DNA from: an uncultured Ruminococcus sp. | GTDB lineage: Bacteria; Bacillota; Clostridia; Oscillospirales; Acutalibacteraceae | Direction: 5' to 3' | NCBI GenBank assembly: GCA_958403905.1 | Contig: CATXZD010000002.1 | Span: 124,001 to 188,000, forward strand | DNA: 64,000 nt | Shown: one piece after another, positions 1 through 7,873 of the stretch | How positions within the stretch are numbered: position 1 is the stretch's first letter | How the letters are laid out: each line of letters starts with the position of its first letter | Position numbers and translations under genes: made by a program | The notes under the pieces: generated by a model | The model's input: only the letters and a program-made list of their open reading frames with translations | Told to the model about the DNA's origin: nothing | Databases searched by the model: none

Positions 1-156
1 ACAAAAGCAATTACATATTGTGATGAAATGCTGTTTTACATTGAATTGTCTATGAATTTATCTTTACTTAAGAAACAATCGGCGGCTTACTGGTCGAAAA
101 TGGTTTCAGATGTAAAGTTTATGTCTATTGCTTGGAGAACCAAAGAGCGAAAATAA
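1..156 (+). CDS. Avd-like four-helix-bundle protein, C-terminal part
   Basis: An open frame enters from the left edge and stops at 154-156, giving 51 residues that end in WRTKERK. The piece is amphipathic helical, with a C-terminal run of aromatic and basic residues (AAYWSKMVSDVKFMSIAW). This resembles the last helix of the accessory variability determinant (Avd, S23/four-helix-bundle family), the basic protein that binds the reverse transcriptase in diversity-generating retroelements. Its place directly before an AAC-rich template repeat and a reverse transcriptase supports the call. Only the end of the gene is visible, so the family assignment rests mostly on context and could be wrong. Confidence 0.55.
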   Translation, partial: TKAITYCDEMLFYIELSMNLSLLKKQSAAYWSKMVSDVKFMSIAWRTKERK

Positions 157-174
157 AAATTATTATGGGTTGTG

Positions 175-270
175 CGTTGTATTTTTCTTTGCGTTTCGCC
201 GTCGGGCTACATTAACAACAACAACTACAACAACAATAACGGCGTTCGCCCGTATTGGTGGAAAGTTAGA
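175..270 (+). repeat. Diversity-generating retroelement template repeat (TR)
   Basis: Between the Avd-like gene and the reverse transcriptase lies a stretch that reads in one frame as CVSPSGYI, then a run of mostly AAC/AAT asparagine codons (214-240), then GVRPYW (241-258). A cluster of AAC codons next to a conserved GVRP-type ending is typical of template repeats, because adenines are randomised during copying into the variable repeat and AAC codons give the widest amino-acid choice. No second copy was seen in this window, so the variable protein should lie upstream. The borders given are approximate. Confidence 0.7.
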
Positions 271-363
271 CAGAGTAGGCATAAGCCGAAATCAATACAC
301 CACTTCATCAAAAGAATGCACAACCTTTCTTTGAAAAAAGATAAACAAAAAGGACTATGCTGT

Positions 364-1395
364 ATGACCGATTTTGAAAAAGTAATTGATTTTGAAAATA
401 TGTACAAGGCTTACAGAAAATCAAAGTGCGGTAAAGGATATAAAAGGAGAGCTGCAAAGTTTAATATTATGGCTTTGGACGGCATTAACATTTTGATTGA
501 TGAATTGAAAAATAAAACTTATAGAATTTCGCCGTACAACGAATTTAAAGTTTATGAGCCTAAAGAGCGTGTTATAAAAACCACTTCTTTTAAAGATAAG
601 GTCGTACAGCATAGTTTATGTGACAATGTGATACTTCCAAAATTACAAGATGTTTTTATTTATGATAATTGTGCAGGACAAAAAGGCAAAGGTACTTTGT
701 TCGGGCTTAACCGATTAGGCGAGCAAATGAGAGCGTTTTATAAAAGATATGGATTTAAAGGCTATATCCTCAAATGCGATATAACAAAGTTTTTCTATAA
801 CATTTCACATCAGCAGTTAAAAGATATAGTCAACTACTATTTTTCGTATGATAAAAACATTTGTTGGCTTTGCAATCTGTTCATTGACAGTACCGAGGAC
901 AAAGGAATACCACTTGGAAATCAAACAAATCAAGGGTTTGCACTGTTGTATTTAGACGGTATGGATAAGCTGATTAAAGGTGAATTGGGTATTGAATTTT
1001 ACGGCAGATATATGGACGATTTTTACTTAATTCATCAGGATAAAGGCTATTTGAAGTATTGCCTTGAAGTTATAACAGAGTATTTAAGAACACTTGATTT
1101 AACACTGAACGGAAAAACTCAAATTTTTCCATTCAAAAATGGTGTTAGTTATCTCGGATTTCATACATATGTTACCTCAACTGGTAAGGTCATTCGCAAG
1201 CTGAAAAATCAAAATAAACGAAATGCACAGCGTAAATTTTTGAAAATGGCTAAATTGGTTGCAAGTGGACAGTTGTCAATAGATAAATTCAACGCTTCTT
1301 ATAATGCTTGGAAAAATCATATATCACACGGCAATTGTTATAAGTTAGGTAAATCTATGGATTTAAAAATAAATCAAATTATAAAAAGGGGATAG
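364..1395 (+). CDS. Reverse transcriptase of a diversity-generating retroelement
   Basis: This 343-residue protein is the right size for a DGR reverse transcriptase. It has the metal-binding motif DITKFF (about residue 139), a motif 4 reading IPLGNQTNQ (the DGR form is usually GNxxSQ, here with N for S), and the catalytic YMDD at residues 216-219. A YLGF motif follows. The reading frame stays open back to 172, but the upstream part is the template repeat. The ATG at 364, preceded by AAAAGGAC at 347-354, is the likely start. It would copy template-repeat RNA with adenine errors into cDNA for a variable protein. A retron or group II intron is less likely, since there is no intron maturase domain and an Avd-like gene and TR lie next to it. 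Confidence 0.85.
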   Translation: MTDFEKVIDFENMYKAYRKSKCGKGYKRRAAKFNIMALDGINILIDELKNKTYRISPYNEFKVYEPKERVIKTTSFKDKVVQHSLCDNVILPKLQDVFIYDNCAGQKGKGTLFGLNRLGEQMRAFYKRYGFKGYILKCDITKFFYNISHQQLKDIVNYYFSYDKNICWLCNLFIDSTEDKGIPLGNQTNQGFALLYLDGMDKLIKGELGIEFYGRYMDDFYLIHQDKGYLKYCLEVITEYLRTLDLTLNGKTQIFPFKNGVSYLGFHTYVTSTGKVIRKLKNQNKRNAQRKFLKMAKLVASGQLSIDKFNASYNAWKNHISHGNCYKLGKSMDLKINQIIKRG

Positions 1396-1401
1396 CTAAT
1401 A

Positions 1402-1641
1402 ATGAGTAGTGAAATGGAATTAAAGCCTTGCCCGTTTTGTGGGAATAATAAGCTTAAACTTGTAAAGAAAAAAACGAAGTACAAAGGAAAAACCGCTTAT
1501 GTTGCTTCTATCCGTTGTAACTGCTGTAATGCAAGAGGTGGAACAGTATTAAACCTTACCGTTCCGTATGCGGTAAAGGAGGATGTTGAACAAAGAGCGG
1601 TTGACCGTTGGAACAGGAGGGTTGACAATGGCAAGTTGTAA
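1402..1641 (+). CDS. Lar-like restriction alleviation / zinc-ribbon protein
   Basis: A 79-residue protein that begins with a zinc-ribbon knuckle (LKPCPFCGNN) and has a second Cys pair (CNCCNARGG), ending with AVDRWNRR. This layout matches small phage proteins of the Lar family, whose founding member reduces host type I restriction. Many phage proteins with this fold have no tested function. It starts six bases after the reverse transcriptase stop and overlaps the next gene, so it belongs to a run of small accessory genes. The restriction role is family knowledge only. Confidence 0.65.
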   Translation: MSSEMELKPCPFCGNNKLKLVKKKTKYKGKTAYVASIRCNCCNARGGTVLNLTVPYAVKEDVEQRAVDRWNRRVDNGKL

Positions 1642-1984
1642 AGATTGCATAAATTATGATGTTTGCAGCACAAAAGGCGCAAATTGCGACCGTGGCAATA
1701 ACTGTGTGATGTATAAAGACCGCAACCGATTTGTGGAGCTGCTGTGCAAGGTTGGTGATACGGTTTATTTTGCTACTAAAGACAAATTTAACAGTGCAAC
1801 AATAGACGAAATAACTATCACAGAAAACGGACTACAATTTTATTGGATACAGTATGACAAAAGTTATGAGACAACTGAAATTTGGGATGATGGCACTTTC
1901 TCTGATAAAGATATAGGCAAAACCGTATTCCTCACCCGAGAAGCAGCCGAAAAAGCGTTGGAGGAGCGTGAAAACAATGGCTAA
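1628..1984 (+). CDS. Small phage protein with N-terminal Cys cluster
   Basis: This 118-residue protein begins MASCKDCINYDVC, with further cysteines up to residue 27, followed by a beta-rich part (VGDTVYFATKD) and a C-terminal EAAEKALEER. The ATG at 1628 is chosen over the upstream frame start because AGGAGG precedes it at good spacing. It overlaps the end of the Lar-like gene. Proteins with this build are common in Firmicute prophages and are unnamed; the ending (FLTREAAEKAL) is typical of them. Function unknown. Confidence 0.7.
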   Translation: MASCKDCINYDVCSTKGANCDRGNNCVMYKDRNRFVELLCKVGDTVYFATKDKFNSATIDEITITENGLQFYWIQYDKSYETTEIWDDGTFSDKDIGKTVFLTREAAEKALEERENNG

Positions 1985-2081
1985 AGAGTACATAGAGCGT
2001 GAAGCGGCATTAAAAAATATGTGTTGCTTGAAATTTGAGCAAAGACGATATTTTGAAGTTATGAGAGGTAAAGAGAATTAA
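1977..2081 (+). CDS. Very short phage ORF, probably a truncated gene
   Basis: A 34-codon ORF overlaps the end of the previous gene and begins MAKEYIEREAALKN. This start is familiar from longer phage proteins of about 80-100 residues that open with YIxREAAL. Here the frame ends after RGKEN and is followed by an A+T-rich noncoding stretch. It is probably the remnant of a longer accessory gene, although translation by coupling to the upstream stop is possible. Confidence 0.4.
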   Translation: MAKEYIEREAALKNMCCLKFEQRRYFEVMRGKEN

Positions 2082-2130
2082 TTTACAAACCATACAACAC
2101 TTATCTATAATTCATATTCAGAAAAATAAA

Positions 2131-2150
2131 AAGCGGCTGAAATGCCGCTT
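2131..2150 (+). terminator. Stem-loop after the accessory gene cluster
   Basis: AAGCGGC pairs with GCCGCTT around a six-base loop. No strong T-tract follows, so it may be a weak terminator or an RNA processing site separating the retroelement cluster from the Rep-like gene. Confidence 0.4.
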
Positions 2151-2221
2151 GCCTTTCCTGCTAAAATAATTACTTAAGTACATAGCGGCGAAAAAAGATG
2201 TTAAAATAAAAGGTTATATAT

Positions 2222-2947
2222 ATGTATACATGTAAGAGGATAATTAAATGTCCTAATTCAATTGAAATTGAATATTACCATACAATCCGAAAGCCGGGCA
2301 AATATTACGGGGGTAGAGGACTAAACAGAAATCTCACCAAGGAGAAGCAGAGAAAAGCCAATGAAATGAGAACTACAAGAAAGTGGGAGCGCATTATTGA
2401 CTGCAACTATGACAGCTCCGGTTGGTTCTGCCGTTTTTCTGCTCCGTTCGGAGTTTTTGACTCCGAAGAAAAATTTATGAAGGAAGTCAGAAACTTTTTT
2501 GACCGAATCAAGAGAAGATGCAGGAAAAAGAATATCGAGTTTAAATATATCGGGTTCAGAGAATGCGGAAAACTCGGTAAGAACTGGCATATGCACATAA
2601 TACTGTCTGATGAAGTTATGAAGATAGCAAAAGAGTGCTGGAATTACAAGGACGGCGGTATAAATCTCACTCCCCTGTACAGCAAAGGAAATTATGAGAA
2701 GCTTGCTGACTATATCCACAAGGACGTTTGCGGTGAAAAGCGAATGATGGCGAGCCGTAACCTCAAGCGGCCAGAGGTGAGCGTAAAGCCTGCAAGCAAG
2801 AAAGAAATCAGAAGGCTTGAGAGAGGTCAGCTCATCGAGCCGCCGAAAGGCTTTTATTTTTGCAAAGACGAATTTGCAAGCTACATAAACGACATAACGG
2901 GAGCAAGTTTTTATTTTAAATTCAAGCCTATTGAGTTTCAGAATTGA
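2222..2947 (+). CDS. HUH-type Rep-like (rolling-circle endonuclease) protein
   Basis: A 241-residue basic protein. WHMHIIL (about residues 123-129) fits the HUH metal-binding motif, and NYEKLADYIHKD about 35 residues later fits the helix carrying the nicking tyrosine in rolling-circle Rep proteins of inoviruses, microviruses and plasmids. Such enzymes nick one strand and stay covalently bound to the 5' end. In this tailed-phage context it could start replication, serve as a nickase, or be an acquired gene. It sits alone between two hairpins, outside the tight morphogenesis operon. The call rests on two short motifs; the start at 2222 has only a weak upstream AAAAGG. Confidence 0.6.
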   Translation: MYTCKRIIKCPNSIEIEYYHTIRKPGKYYGGRGLNRNLTKEKQRKANEMRTTRKWERIIDCNYDSSGWFCRFSAPFGVFDSEEKFMKEVRNFFDRIKRRCRKKNIEFKYIGFRECGKLGKNWHMHIILSDEVMKIAKECWNYKDGGINLTPLYSKGNYEKLADYIHKDVCGEKRMMASRNLKRPEVSVKPASKKEIRRLERGQLIEPPKGFYFCKDEFASYINDITGASFYFKFKPIEFQN

Positions 2948-2964
2948 AAAACTGAATAAATTTT

Positions 2965-2990
2965 AAAGACTGCACATTCTGCGGTCTTTT
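2965..2990 (+). terminator. Terminator after the Rep-like gene
   Basis: AAAGACTGC pairs with GCGGTCTTT (one G-T pair) around a seven-base loop and runs into TTTT. It lies just after the Rep-like stop codon. Confidence 0.6.
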
Positions 2991-2991
2991 C

Positions 2992-3210
2992 GTGGTGGTA
3001 GAAATGGAATACATTGAGGGAAATATAAAGTGTCCGTACTTTGAATATGTCAAGCCGTGCAAGATAAAGTGCGAAGCTCCGAACGATGACGGAAAAATCT
3101 TCTGTCTTGAATTTAAGAACAATCAAAAGCGGAATGAATATATTGATAACTTCTGCGCCTGCGGCTGTTGGCGTGGATGCGCCGTTGCGGAAATAATTGC
3201 GAAAAAGTAA
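2992..3210 (+). CDS. Small cysteine-rich phage protein
   Basis: A protein of 72 residues (68 if the in-frame ATG at 3004 is used) with seven cysteines, including CPYF near the start and CACGCWRGC near the end. It probably binds zinc. Short Cys-rich proteins with this pattern are often found just before the small terminase in Firmicute prophages, but no function is known to me. The upstream GTG lies next to a GGTGG that could act as ribosome binding site for the internal ATG, so the start is uncertain. Confidence 0.55.
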   Translation: MVVEMEYIEGNIKCPYFEYVKPCKIKCEAPNDDGKIFCLEFKNNQKRNEYIDNFCACGCWRGCAVAEIIAKK

Positions 3211-3513
3211 TTTGTGTTTATTTAAACTTCTATATGCAAAAAATTATATTGAATTGCTGATTTTCTTGTAATGACAAAAAAACGATGTCAGAAATCAGAG
3301 CCGTAAAGCGAAGCTTTAAACCGGAACTTTATATCAACTTCGGGTAGACCGTTTTCACGCAAGAAAAAAATTAAAAAATACTCAAAATTGAAAATTCGTA
3401 CAGTGCTGTTTTTGGACTGTACGGATTTTTTCATTTTGTCGCAAATGTCGGTGTGGTGACAATTTAAAAATAAAAACGCTAAAATTAATTAAAAATGACG
3501 GAAGGCGGTACTG
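3211..3513. other. Noncoding gap before the packaging genes
   Basis: These 303 bases hold no convincing gene. There is a small hairpin (TAAAGC GAA GCTTTA, near 3304-3318) and, at 3397-3431, a clear terminator. GGAAGGCGG just before 3514 is the ribosome binding site of the terminase small subunit. I saw no clear -35/-10 pair, though a late phage promoter could lie here. Confidence 0.5.
3397..3431 (+). terminator. Rho-independent terminator upstream of terminase
   Basis: CGTACAGT (3397-3404) pairs perfectly with ACTGTACG (3416-3423), and a run of six T follows almost at once. It isolates the upstream accessory genes from the late operon. Confidence 0.75.
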
Positions 3514-4110
3514 ATGAGCGACAATAACATAACTACAGACTGGGCGAAAATCCGTGCCGAGTACGTCAACGGAAGTATAAGCCTTGCGGATTTGGCGAAG
3601 AAATACGGGGTGAAAATCAGTACTGTAAAAAAACACAGCGCAGAGGAAAAATGGAGCGAGGAACGTCAGAAAAAGCGTAAAAGCAAGGCCGATAAGGTAG
3701 TAAATAAGCTCCACGATAAGGACGTCAACCAGACGGTGAAAGAGATTGAGCGTTGTTGTAATGCGGCAGGAAAGCTAATTGACAAGATAAACAAGGCAAT
3801 TAATCAGGTTGACAAAAGCTATTATGTTTCGTTTGATGACAAGACGATTACCTCGAAAGAAACAAAAGGCGAGGACGGAGAAACCGACATCATAAACACA
3901 AAAATACAGCGGAAAATACGGACCAAACAGTACAATGCGCTGATTGACACAAAGAGAATTGCAGAGTTGAGCAAGAGTCTTCTGAACATAAAGCAGATAC
4001 TGACAGGCACTGAACAGCAGAGTGATGATGAAAATGTCGGCATAATTGAAATACCAGCAATGCAGGAACTTAAGCCGCCCGATGAGTCGGAGGAAAGCAA
4101 TGAGCCGTAA
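3514..4110 (+). CDS. Phage terminase small subunit
   Basis: A 198-residue protein with an N-terminal helix-turn-helix (SLADLAKKYGVKISTVKKHS, residues about 23-42), as in small terminases that recognise the packaging site. A lysine-rich segment and a long helical middle that could mediate ring oligomerisation follow, then an acidic tail. Its end overlaps the start of the large terminase, the usual order and spacing. It would bind phage DNA and hand it to the large subunit. Confidence 0.8.
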   Translation: MSDNNITTDWAKIRAEYVNGSISLADLAKKYGVKISTVKKHSAEEKWSEERQKKRKSKADKVVNKLHDKDVNQTVKEIERCCNAAGKLIDKINKAINQVDKSYYVSFDDKTITSKETKGEDGETDIINTKIQRKIRTKQYNALIDTKRIAELSKSLLNIKQILTGTEQQSDDENVGIIEIPAMQELKPPDESEESNEP

Positions 4111-5533
4111 AGTTATATGGACGCCGCAGCCGAAGCAGGCTTTTATGCTCTCCAGAGCTGAGGACGAAGGTTTTTACGGCGGAGCGGCAGGAGGCGGAAA
4201 AAGCGACTATCTTGTTATCGAGGCGGCAAGACAGTATAAGATTCCTTATTACAGAGGACTGATACTGCGTAAGACGGTGCCCGAACTTGAACAGCTTATT
4301 GAACGTGCAAGGCAGTATTATACGTCGATTTCTCCAAAAGTGAAGTTTAACGACACAAAGCATACTTTTACCTTTCCGAGCGGCGCAAAGGTGCAATTCG
4401 GCAGTTTATTCCGTACCGCAGATAAATTCAAATATCAGGGCTTGCAGTATGATTTTATCGGCTTCGATGAGCTGACACAGTTTACATACGAGGAGTATTC
4501 ATACTTAAAATCACGTAACCGTGCAAACGGTCCTGACACAAAGGTGTATATCAGAGCAACGGGCAATCCCGGAGGAGTAGGACACGGTTGGGTAAAGCAG
4601 GAGTTTGTAACGTGCGGCAAGCCGGGACAGACGGTGTGGCGGCAGAAAGTTGTAAAAACACCCGATGGACAGACGGAAAAATTCTGGATGTCAAAAATCT
4701 TTGTCCCGTCATCGGTATTCGACAACAAGATTTTACTTGATAATGACCGTGATTATCTCAAAAGACTTGCAGATTTGCCCGAAGCGGAGCGCAATGCTCT
4801 GCTTTACGGAAGCTGGGACAGTTTTGAGGGACAGGTGTTTACCGAGTTCACAAATGACCCCGAGCATTACAAGGACAAACGTTTTACGCACGTTATAGAG
4901 CCGTTTAAAATTCCGAGCGGCTGGAAAATCATCAGAAGCCTTGACTGGGGCTTTACAAAGCCTTTTTCTGTAGGTTGGCACGCTGTTGACAATGACGGAA
5001 GATATTACCGAATACGGGAATATTACGGATGCAAACTAAATCAGCCAAATACAGGTGTGAGAAAAAACTTTGATGAGCTTGCAAACGATATAAGGCAGAT
5101 TGAACAAAATGATGAAAATTTAAAGGGCAGGAAGATTATCGGAGTTGCAGACCCTGCAATATTTACCGACAACGGCAGCGGCACAAGCATTGCCGCAAGT
5201 ATGGCAAAGCTGGGAGTTTACTTTCAGAAGGGCGACAACGCAAGAATTGCAGGCAAGATGCAGTACCACTACAGGCTTGCTTTTGATAAAGACGGAATTG
5301 CAATGTACTACGTTTTTAAAAATTGCCGTGATTTTATCAGAACGATTCCGAACCTTGTCTATTCCGAAAAGGACGTTGAGGACATTGACACGGACGGAGA
5401 GGACCATATTTACGATGAGAGCCGTTATGCAATGATGATGAATGTTATAAACCCGAGAAAGCACGTGTTGCGTGACAGACAGGATTTCAATCCGCTTGAT
5501 TATGACAGCAGTATTTTTAACATAAGGAGATAG
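4100..5533 (+). CDS. Phage terminase large subunit
   Basis: This 477-residue protein has both enzyme parts of a packaging motor. The N-terminal ATPase shows a Walker A motif GGAAGGGKSDYL and a Walker B strand FIGFDELTQF; a coupling motif ATGNPGG follows. The C-terminal nuclease shows acidic residues in RSLDWGF and VADPAIF. The ATG at 4100 is preferred over an upstream in-frame ATG because GGAGG lies just before it and it overlaps the small subunit by the usual few bases. It cuts concatemeric DNA and pumps it through the portal encoded next. Confidence 0.93.
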   Translation: MSRKVIWTPQPKQAFMLSRAEDEGFYGGAAGGGKSDYLVIEAARQYKIPYYRGLILRKTVPELEQLIERARQYYTSISPKVKFNDTKHTFTFPSGAKVQFGSLFRTADKFKYQGLQYDFIGFDELTQFTYEEYSYLKSRNRANGPDTKVYIRATGNPGGVGHGWVKQEFVTCGKPGQTVWRQKVVKTPDGQTEKFWMSKIFVPSSVFDNKILLDNDRDYLKRLADLPEAERNALLYGSWDSFEGQVFTEFTNDPEHYKDKRFTHVIEPFKIPSGWKIIRSLDWGFTKPFSVGWHAVDNDGRYYRIREYYGCKLNQPNTGVRKNFDELANDIRQIEQNDENLKGRKIIGVADPAIFTDNGSGTSIAASMAKLGVYFQKGDNARIAGKMQYHYRLAFDKDGIAMYYVFKNCRDFIRTIPNLVYSEKDVEDIDTDGEDHIYDESRYAMMMNVINPRKHVLRDRQDFNPLDYDSSIFNIRR

Positions 5534-5537
5534 CCGA

Positions 5538-7436
5538 ATGAAGATGAAACGAGATGAAAATGGCGTTATTATGCCGGTGAAAACTGAATCAGTACCGGAA
5601 GAAAATATAACGCATAAGGTGCGAAACAGCATAAACAGCAGTGAAAACGCTGCGAAAATGCAGCAGAACGCTACGGAAAACGAGGAAAACAGTACGAAAA
5701 CGCAGCGGAAACCTATCGGCAAGGAAGAGCTTGACAACGCAAAGCAGACACTTAACAAGTATCTTGCAAGCAAAAAAGTATATGACGTGCGCTATAAAAA
5801 TAACTTTGACACCTACAATCTGATGTACACAGAGAATGATATTCCCGATGTTTACACTGATGACGAGGGCAACAAACGTGAAAAAATTATATCACGCAAG
5901 ACGGGTGCGCAGTGCCTTAATGTGATTATGAACAAGCACGCTGACGCTATGGACAATTACCCCGAAGCAATTTGTCTGCCGAGAGCCGAAGATGATGAAC
6001 AGACTGCCGAAATGCTCAACAGCGTTTTACCGTGCGTTCTGGAGCGAAACGGCTTTCAGAATACGTACTCCGATGAGGTTTACGATAAATTAATCGGCGG
6101 TGTTGGTGTGTTTGCGGTTTTGTGGGACAGCACAAAAGAAAACGGTTTAGGTGATATTGCAATTGTGAAAGCCGATATTCTGAGCCTTGCGTGGAAACCG
6201 TACATTGAAAATATACAGGACAGCCCTAATTTGTTCTGTCTGAAACTCTATGACACTGATGAAGTTAAGAAGATGTATCCACAGCTTAAAAATGTTGGTA
6301 CTGAAAATCTGGGAATTGAAGAATACAGGACATATGACAATGACAGCAAAACGCACGACAAGGCTGTTATTGTCGACTGGTATTACAAGAAGGACGGAAA
6401 ACTGCATTTGTGCAAGTGGTGCGGTGATGAAATTCTTTTTGCAAGTGAAAACGAACCCGAGAACTATCCGAAAGGATTTTACGAACACGGAATGTATCCG
6501 TTTATTTTCGACCCGATGTACAAGCTGCGTGATACACCAGTAGGCTTTTCTATGGTTGATATTTGTAGGTGGCCGCAGAAGTATCTTGACAGCCTTAAAG
6601 TTGACATTCTGAAAAATATCAAGGTCAATTCACAGACGAGGAACTTGTATAATTCAGGTTCTGGAATAAATGCAGAGGACCTTTCTGATCTCAACAAAGA
6701 ATACGTTGAATGCGACAATGTAAGCGACAATGTTATTAAACCGCTTGAAACAAAAGACATTGCCTCAGGTGCGTTGAGTATGTACAACGCTCTGATTGAC
6801 GAAATGAAAGAAACTACAGGAACAAATGACGCAAGCAGCGGAGCAAGTGCAGCGGGCGTTACAAGCGGAAGTGCAATAGCGGCTTTGCAGGAAGCAGGCG
6901 GCAAAATCAGCAGAGATTCAAATAAACAGAGCTATTTTGCTTTTGTTGAAATCTGCAATATGGTTATTGAACTTATGCGTCAGTTTTATACACTTCCCAG
7001 ATTTTTTCGCATAACAGGCAAAGATAATGAAACACAGTACGTTGATTTTGATAATTCGGGACTTTTAAAACAGGAAATTCCGCTTGAGGGAAATCCCGAA
7101 GAAATTTTCGAAAGACTTCCCGTTTTTGATATTAAAGTCAAAGCACAGAGAGCAAATCCGTTTACAACGTCTGCAAACAATCAGATGATGCTGGAGATGT
7201 TCGGCGCAGGAATGTTTGCTCCGCAGAATGCCGACGCCGCTCTTATTGCGCTTGAGGGAATGAGCTTTGAGGGCAAGGAGAATATTGTCAAGATGATTCA
7301 GAAGAATCAGACCTTGGAACAGACGGTAATGGAGCTTACAGACAAGCTGAAAATGAGTAATGCAATGCTTGCAAGTACAGCGGCGCAGGAGGCAGGTATG
7401 ACACCGACTGCACCGCAGGCAGGAGGTGTACAGTGA
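5538..7436 (+). CDS. Portal protein (P22-like)
   Basis: A 632-residue protein starting five bases after the large terminase, with AAGGAG before it. The centre and end (PVGFSMVDICRWPQKYLDSL, then a glycine/serine-rich TSGSAIAALQEAGGKISRDS stretch) match the large portal proteins of P22-like short-tailed phages. It would form the dodecameric DNA channel at one vertex of the head. The N-terminal 50 residues are charged and low in complexity. The C-terminal part is helical and ends with a Pro/Gln/Gly tail. The stop overlaps the next start by four bases. Confidence 0.85.
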   Translation: MKMKRDENGVIMPVKTESVPEENITHKVRNSINSSENAAKMQQNATENEENSTKTQRKPIGKEELDNAKQTLNKYLASKKVYDVRYKNNFDTYNLMYTENDIPDVYTDDEGNKREKIISRKTGAQCLNVIMNKHADAMDNYPEAICLPRAEDDEQTAEMLNSVLPCVLERNGFQNTYSDEVYDKLIGGVGVFAVLWDSTKENGLGDIAIVKADILSLAWKPYIENIQDSPNLFCLKLYDTDEVKKMYPQLKNVGTENLGIEEYRTYDNDSKTHDKAVIVDWYYKKDGKLHLCKWCGDEILFASENEPENYPKGFYEHGMYPFIFDPMYKLRDTPVGFSMVDICRWPQKYLDSLKVDILKNIKVNSQTRNLYNSGSGINAEDLSDLNKEYVECDNVSDNVIKPLETKDIASGALSMYNALIDEMKETTGTNDASSGASAAGVTSGSAIAALQEAGGKISRDSNKQSYFAFVEICNMVIELMRQFYTLPRFFRITGKDNETQYVDFDNSGLLKQEIPLEGNPEEIFERLPVFDIKVKAQRANPFTTSANNQMMLEMFGAGMFAPQNADAALIALEGMSFEGKENIVKMIQKNQTLEQTVMELTDKLKMSNAMLASTAAQEAGMTPTAPQAGGVQ

Positions 7437-7759
7437 TAAATATTTATCTTAACACAAAAGAGGACAGACAGGTAATTTTAGAGGTTACAGGGCACAGCAA
7501 AAGGGATATTTGCATAGCCGTAAGTGCACTGACAAACTGCTTTTTTCAGTATGCAGAGGACTACGAGCGTGAGAATATGTGCAGTGCAGTAAAGCATTAT
7601 GAGCGTGGAAACGTAAGGCTTAATCTTCTGTTTGAAAATGACGAAGCAAAGAGTGAATTTTTAAAGGGAACGGACGCAATTATAAACGGCTATTTTCTTT
7701 ACAAGAGCAACTATGACAAGAACATTGAAATTAATTTTGTCGGTGTGGTGACATTGTAA
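7433..7759 (+). CDS. Prp-family cysteine protease-like phage protein
   Basis: This 108-residue protein resembles the host ribosomal-processing protease Prp found at 38170. Both share the histidine motif GHS followed by DI-C-x-AVS with the catalytic cysteine, and both end with a Y-x-K-x-I-x-I/V strand. The phage copy reads TGHSKRDICIAVSALT, with the loop between His and Cys shorter by about seven residues. Prp cleaves N-terminal extensions from L27 and, in staphylococcal phage 80-alpha, the capsid and scaffold proteins are trimmed at a similar motif. Its position between portal and scaffold fits a role in head maturation. Catalytic activity is not proven by sequence alone. Confidence 0.65.
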   Translation: MINIYLNTKEDRQVILEVTGHSKRDICIAVSALTNCFFQYAEDYERENMCSAVKHYERGNVRLNLLFENDEAKSEFLKGTDAIINGYFLYKSNYDKNIEINFVGVVTL

Positions 7760-7813
7760 AAAAATAACTGATAAAATTTAATTAATCGCTGAAAAGATTG
7801 GTGACTTTGAAGC

Positions 7814-7859
7814 TGACACCACGGAAAGACGTGAGTATGACACCCCGGAAAGACGGGAG
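7814..7859 (+). repeat. Two tandem hairpins with compensating base changes
   Basis: A 22-base unit (TGACACC-ACGGAAAGACGTGAG) is followed after two bases by a near copy (TGACACC-CCGGAAAGACGGGAG). Each forms a stem-loop: CACG/CGTG in the first and CCCG/CGGG in the second, both around GAAAGA. Where the copies differ in the left arm they also differ in the matching base of the right arm, which suggests selection for structure. It sits in the leader of the scaffold gene and may regulate its translation or mRNA stability. Confidence 0.65.
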
Positions 7860-7873
7860 AAAAGAGGCATCTT

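Noticed and set aside
214..240. AAC microsatellite or CRISPR-like repeat
   Set aside because: The run is short, mixed AAC/AAT/TAC, and next to a reverse transcriptase; a retroelement template is the better explanation. No CRISPR array was seen anywhere.
128..334. ORF of 68 codons overlapping the template repeat
   Set aside because: It reads through the AAC-rich template repeat in another frame (threonine run) and has no ribosome binding site; the repeat explains it.
364..1395. Retron or group II intron reverse transcriptase
   Set aside because: No msr/msd-like inverted repeat structure was seen upstream, and there is no maturase or endonuclease domain; Avd-like and template context fits a DGR.
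3290..3330. Palindrome TAAAGCGAAGCTTTA as a phage attachment or packaging site
   Set aside because: Too short, and no second copy was noticed; no integrase is nearby.
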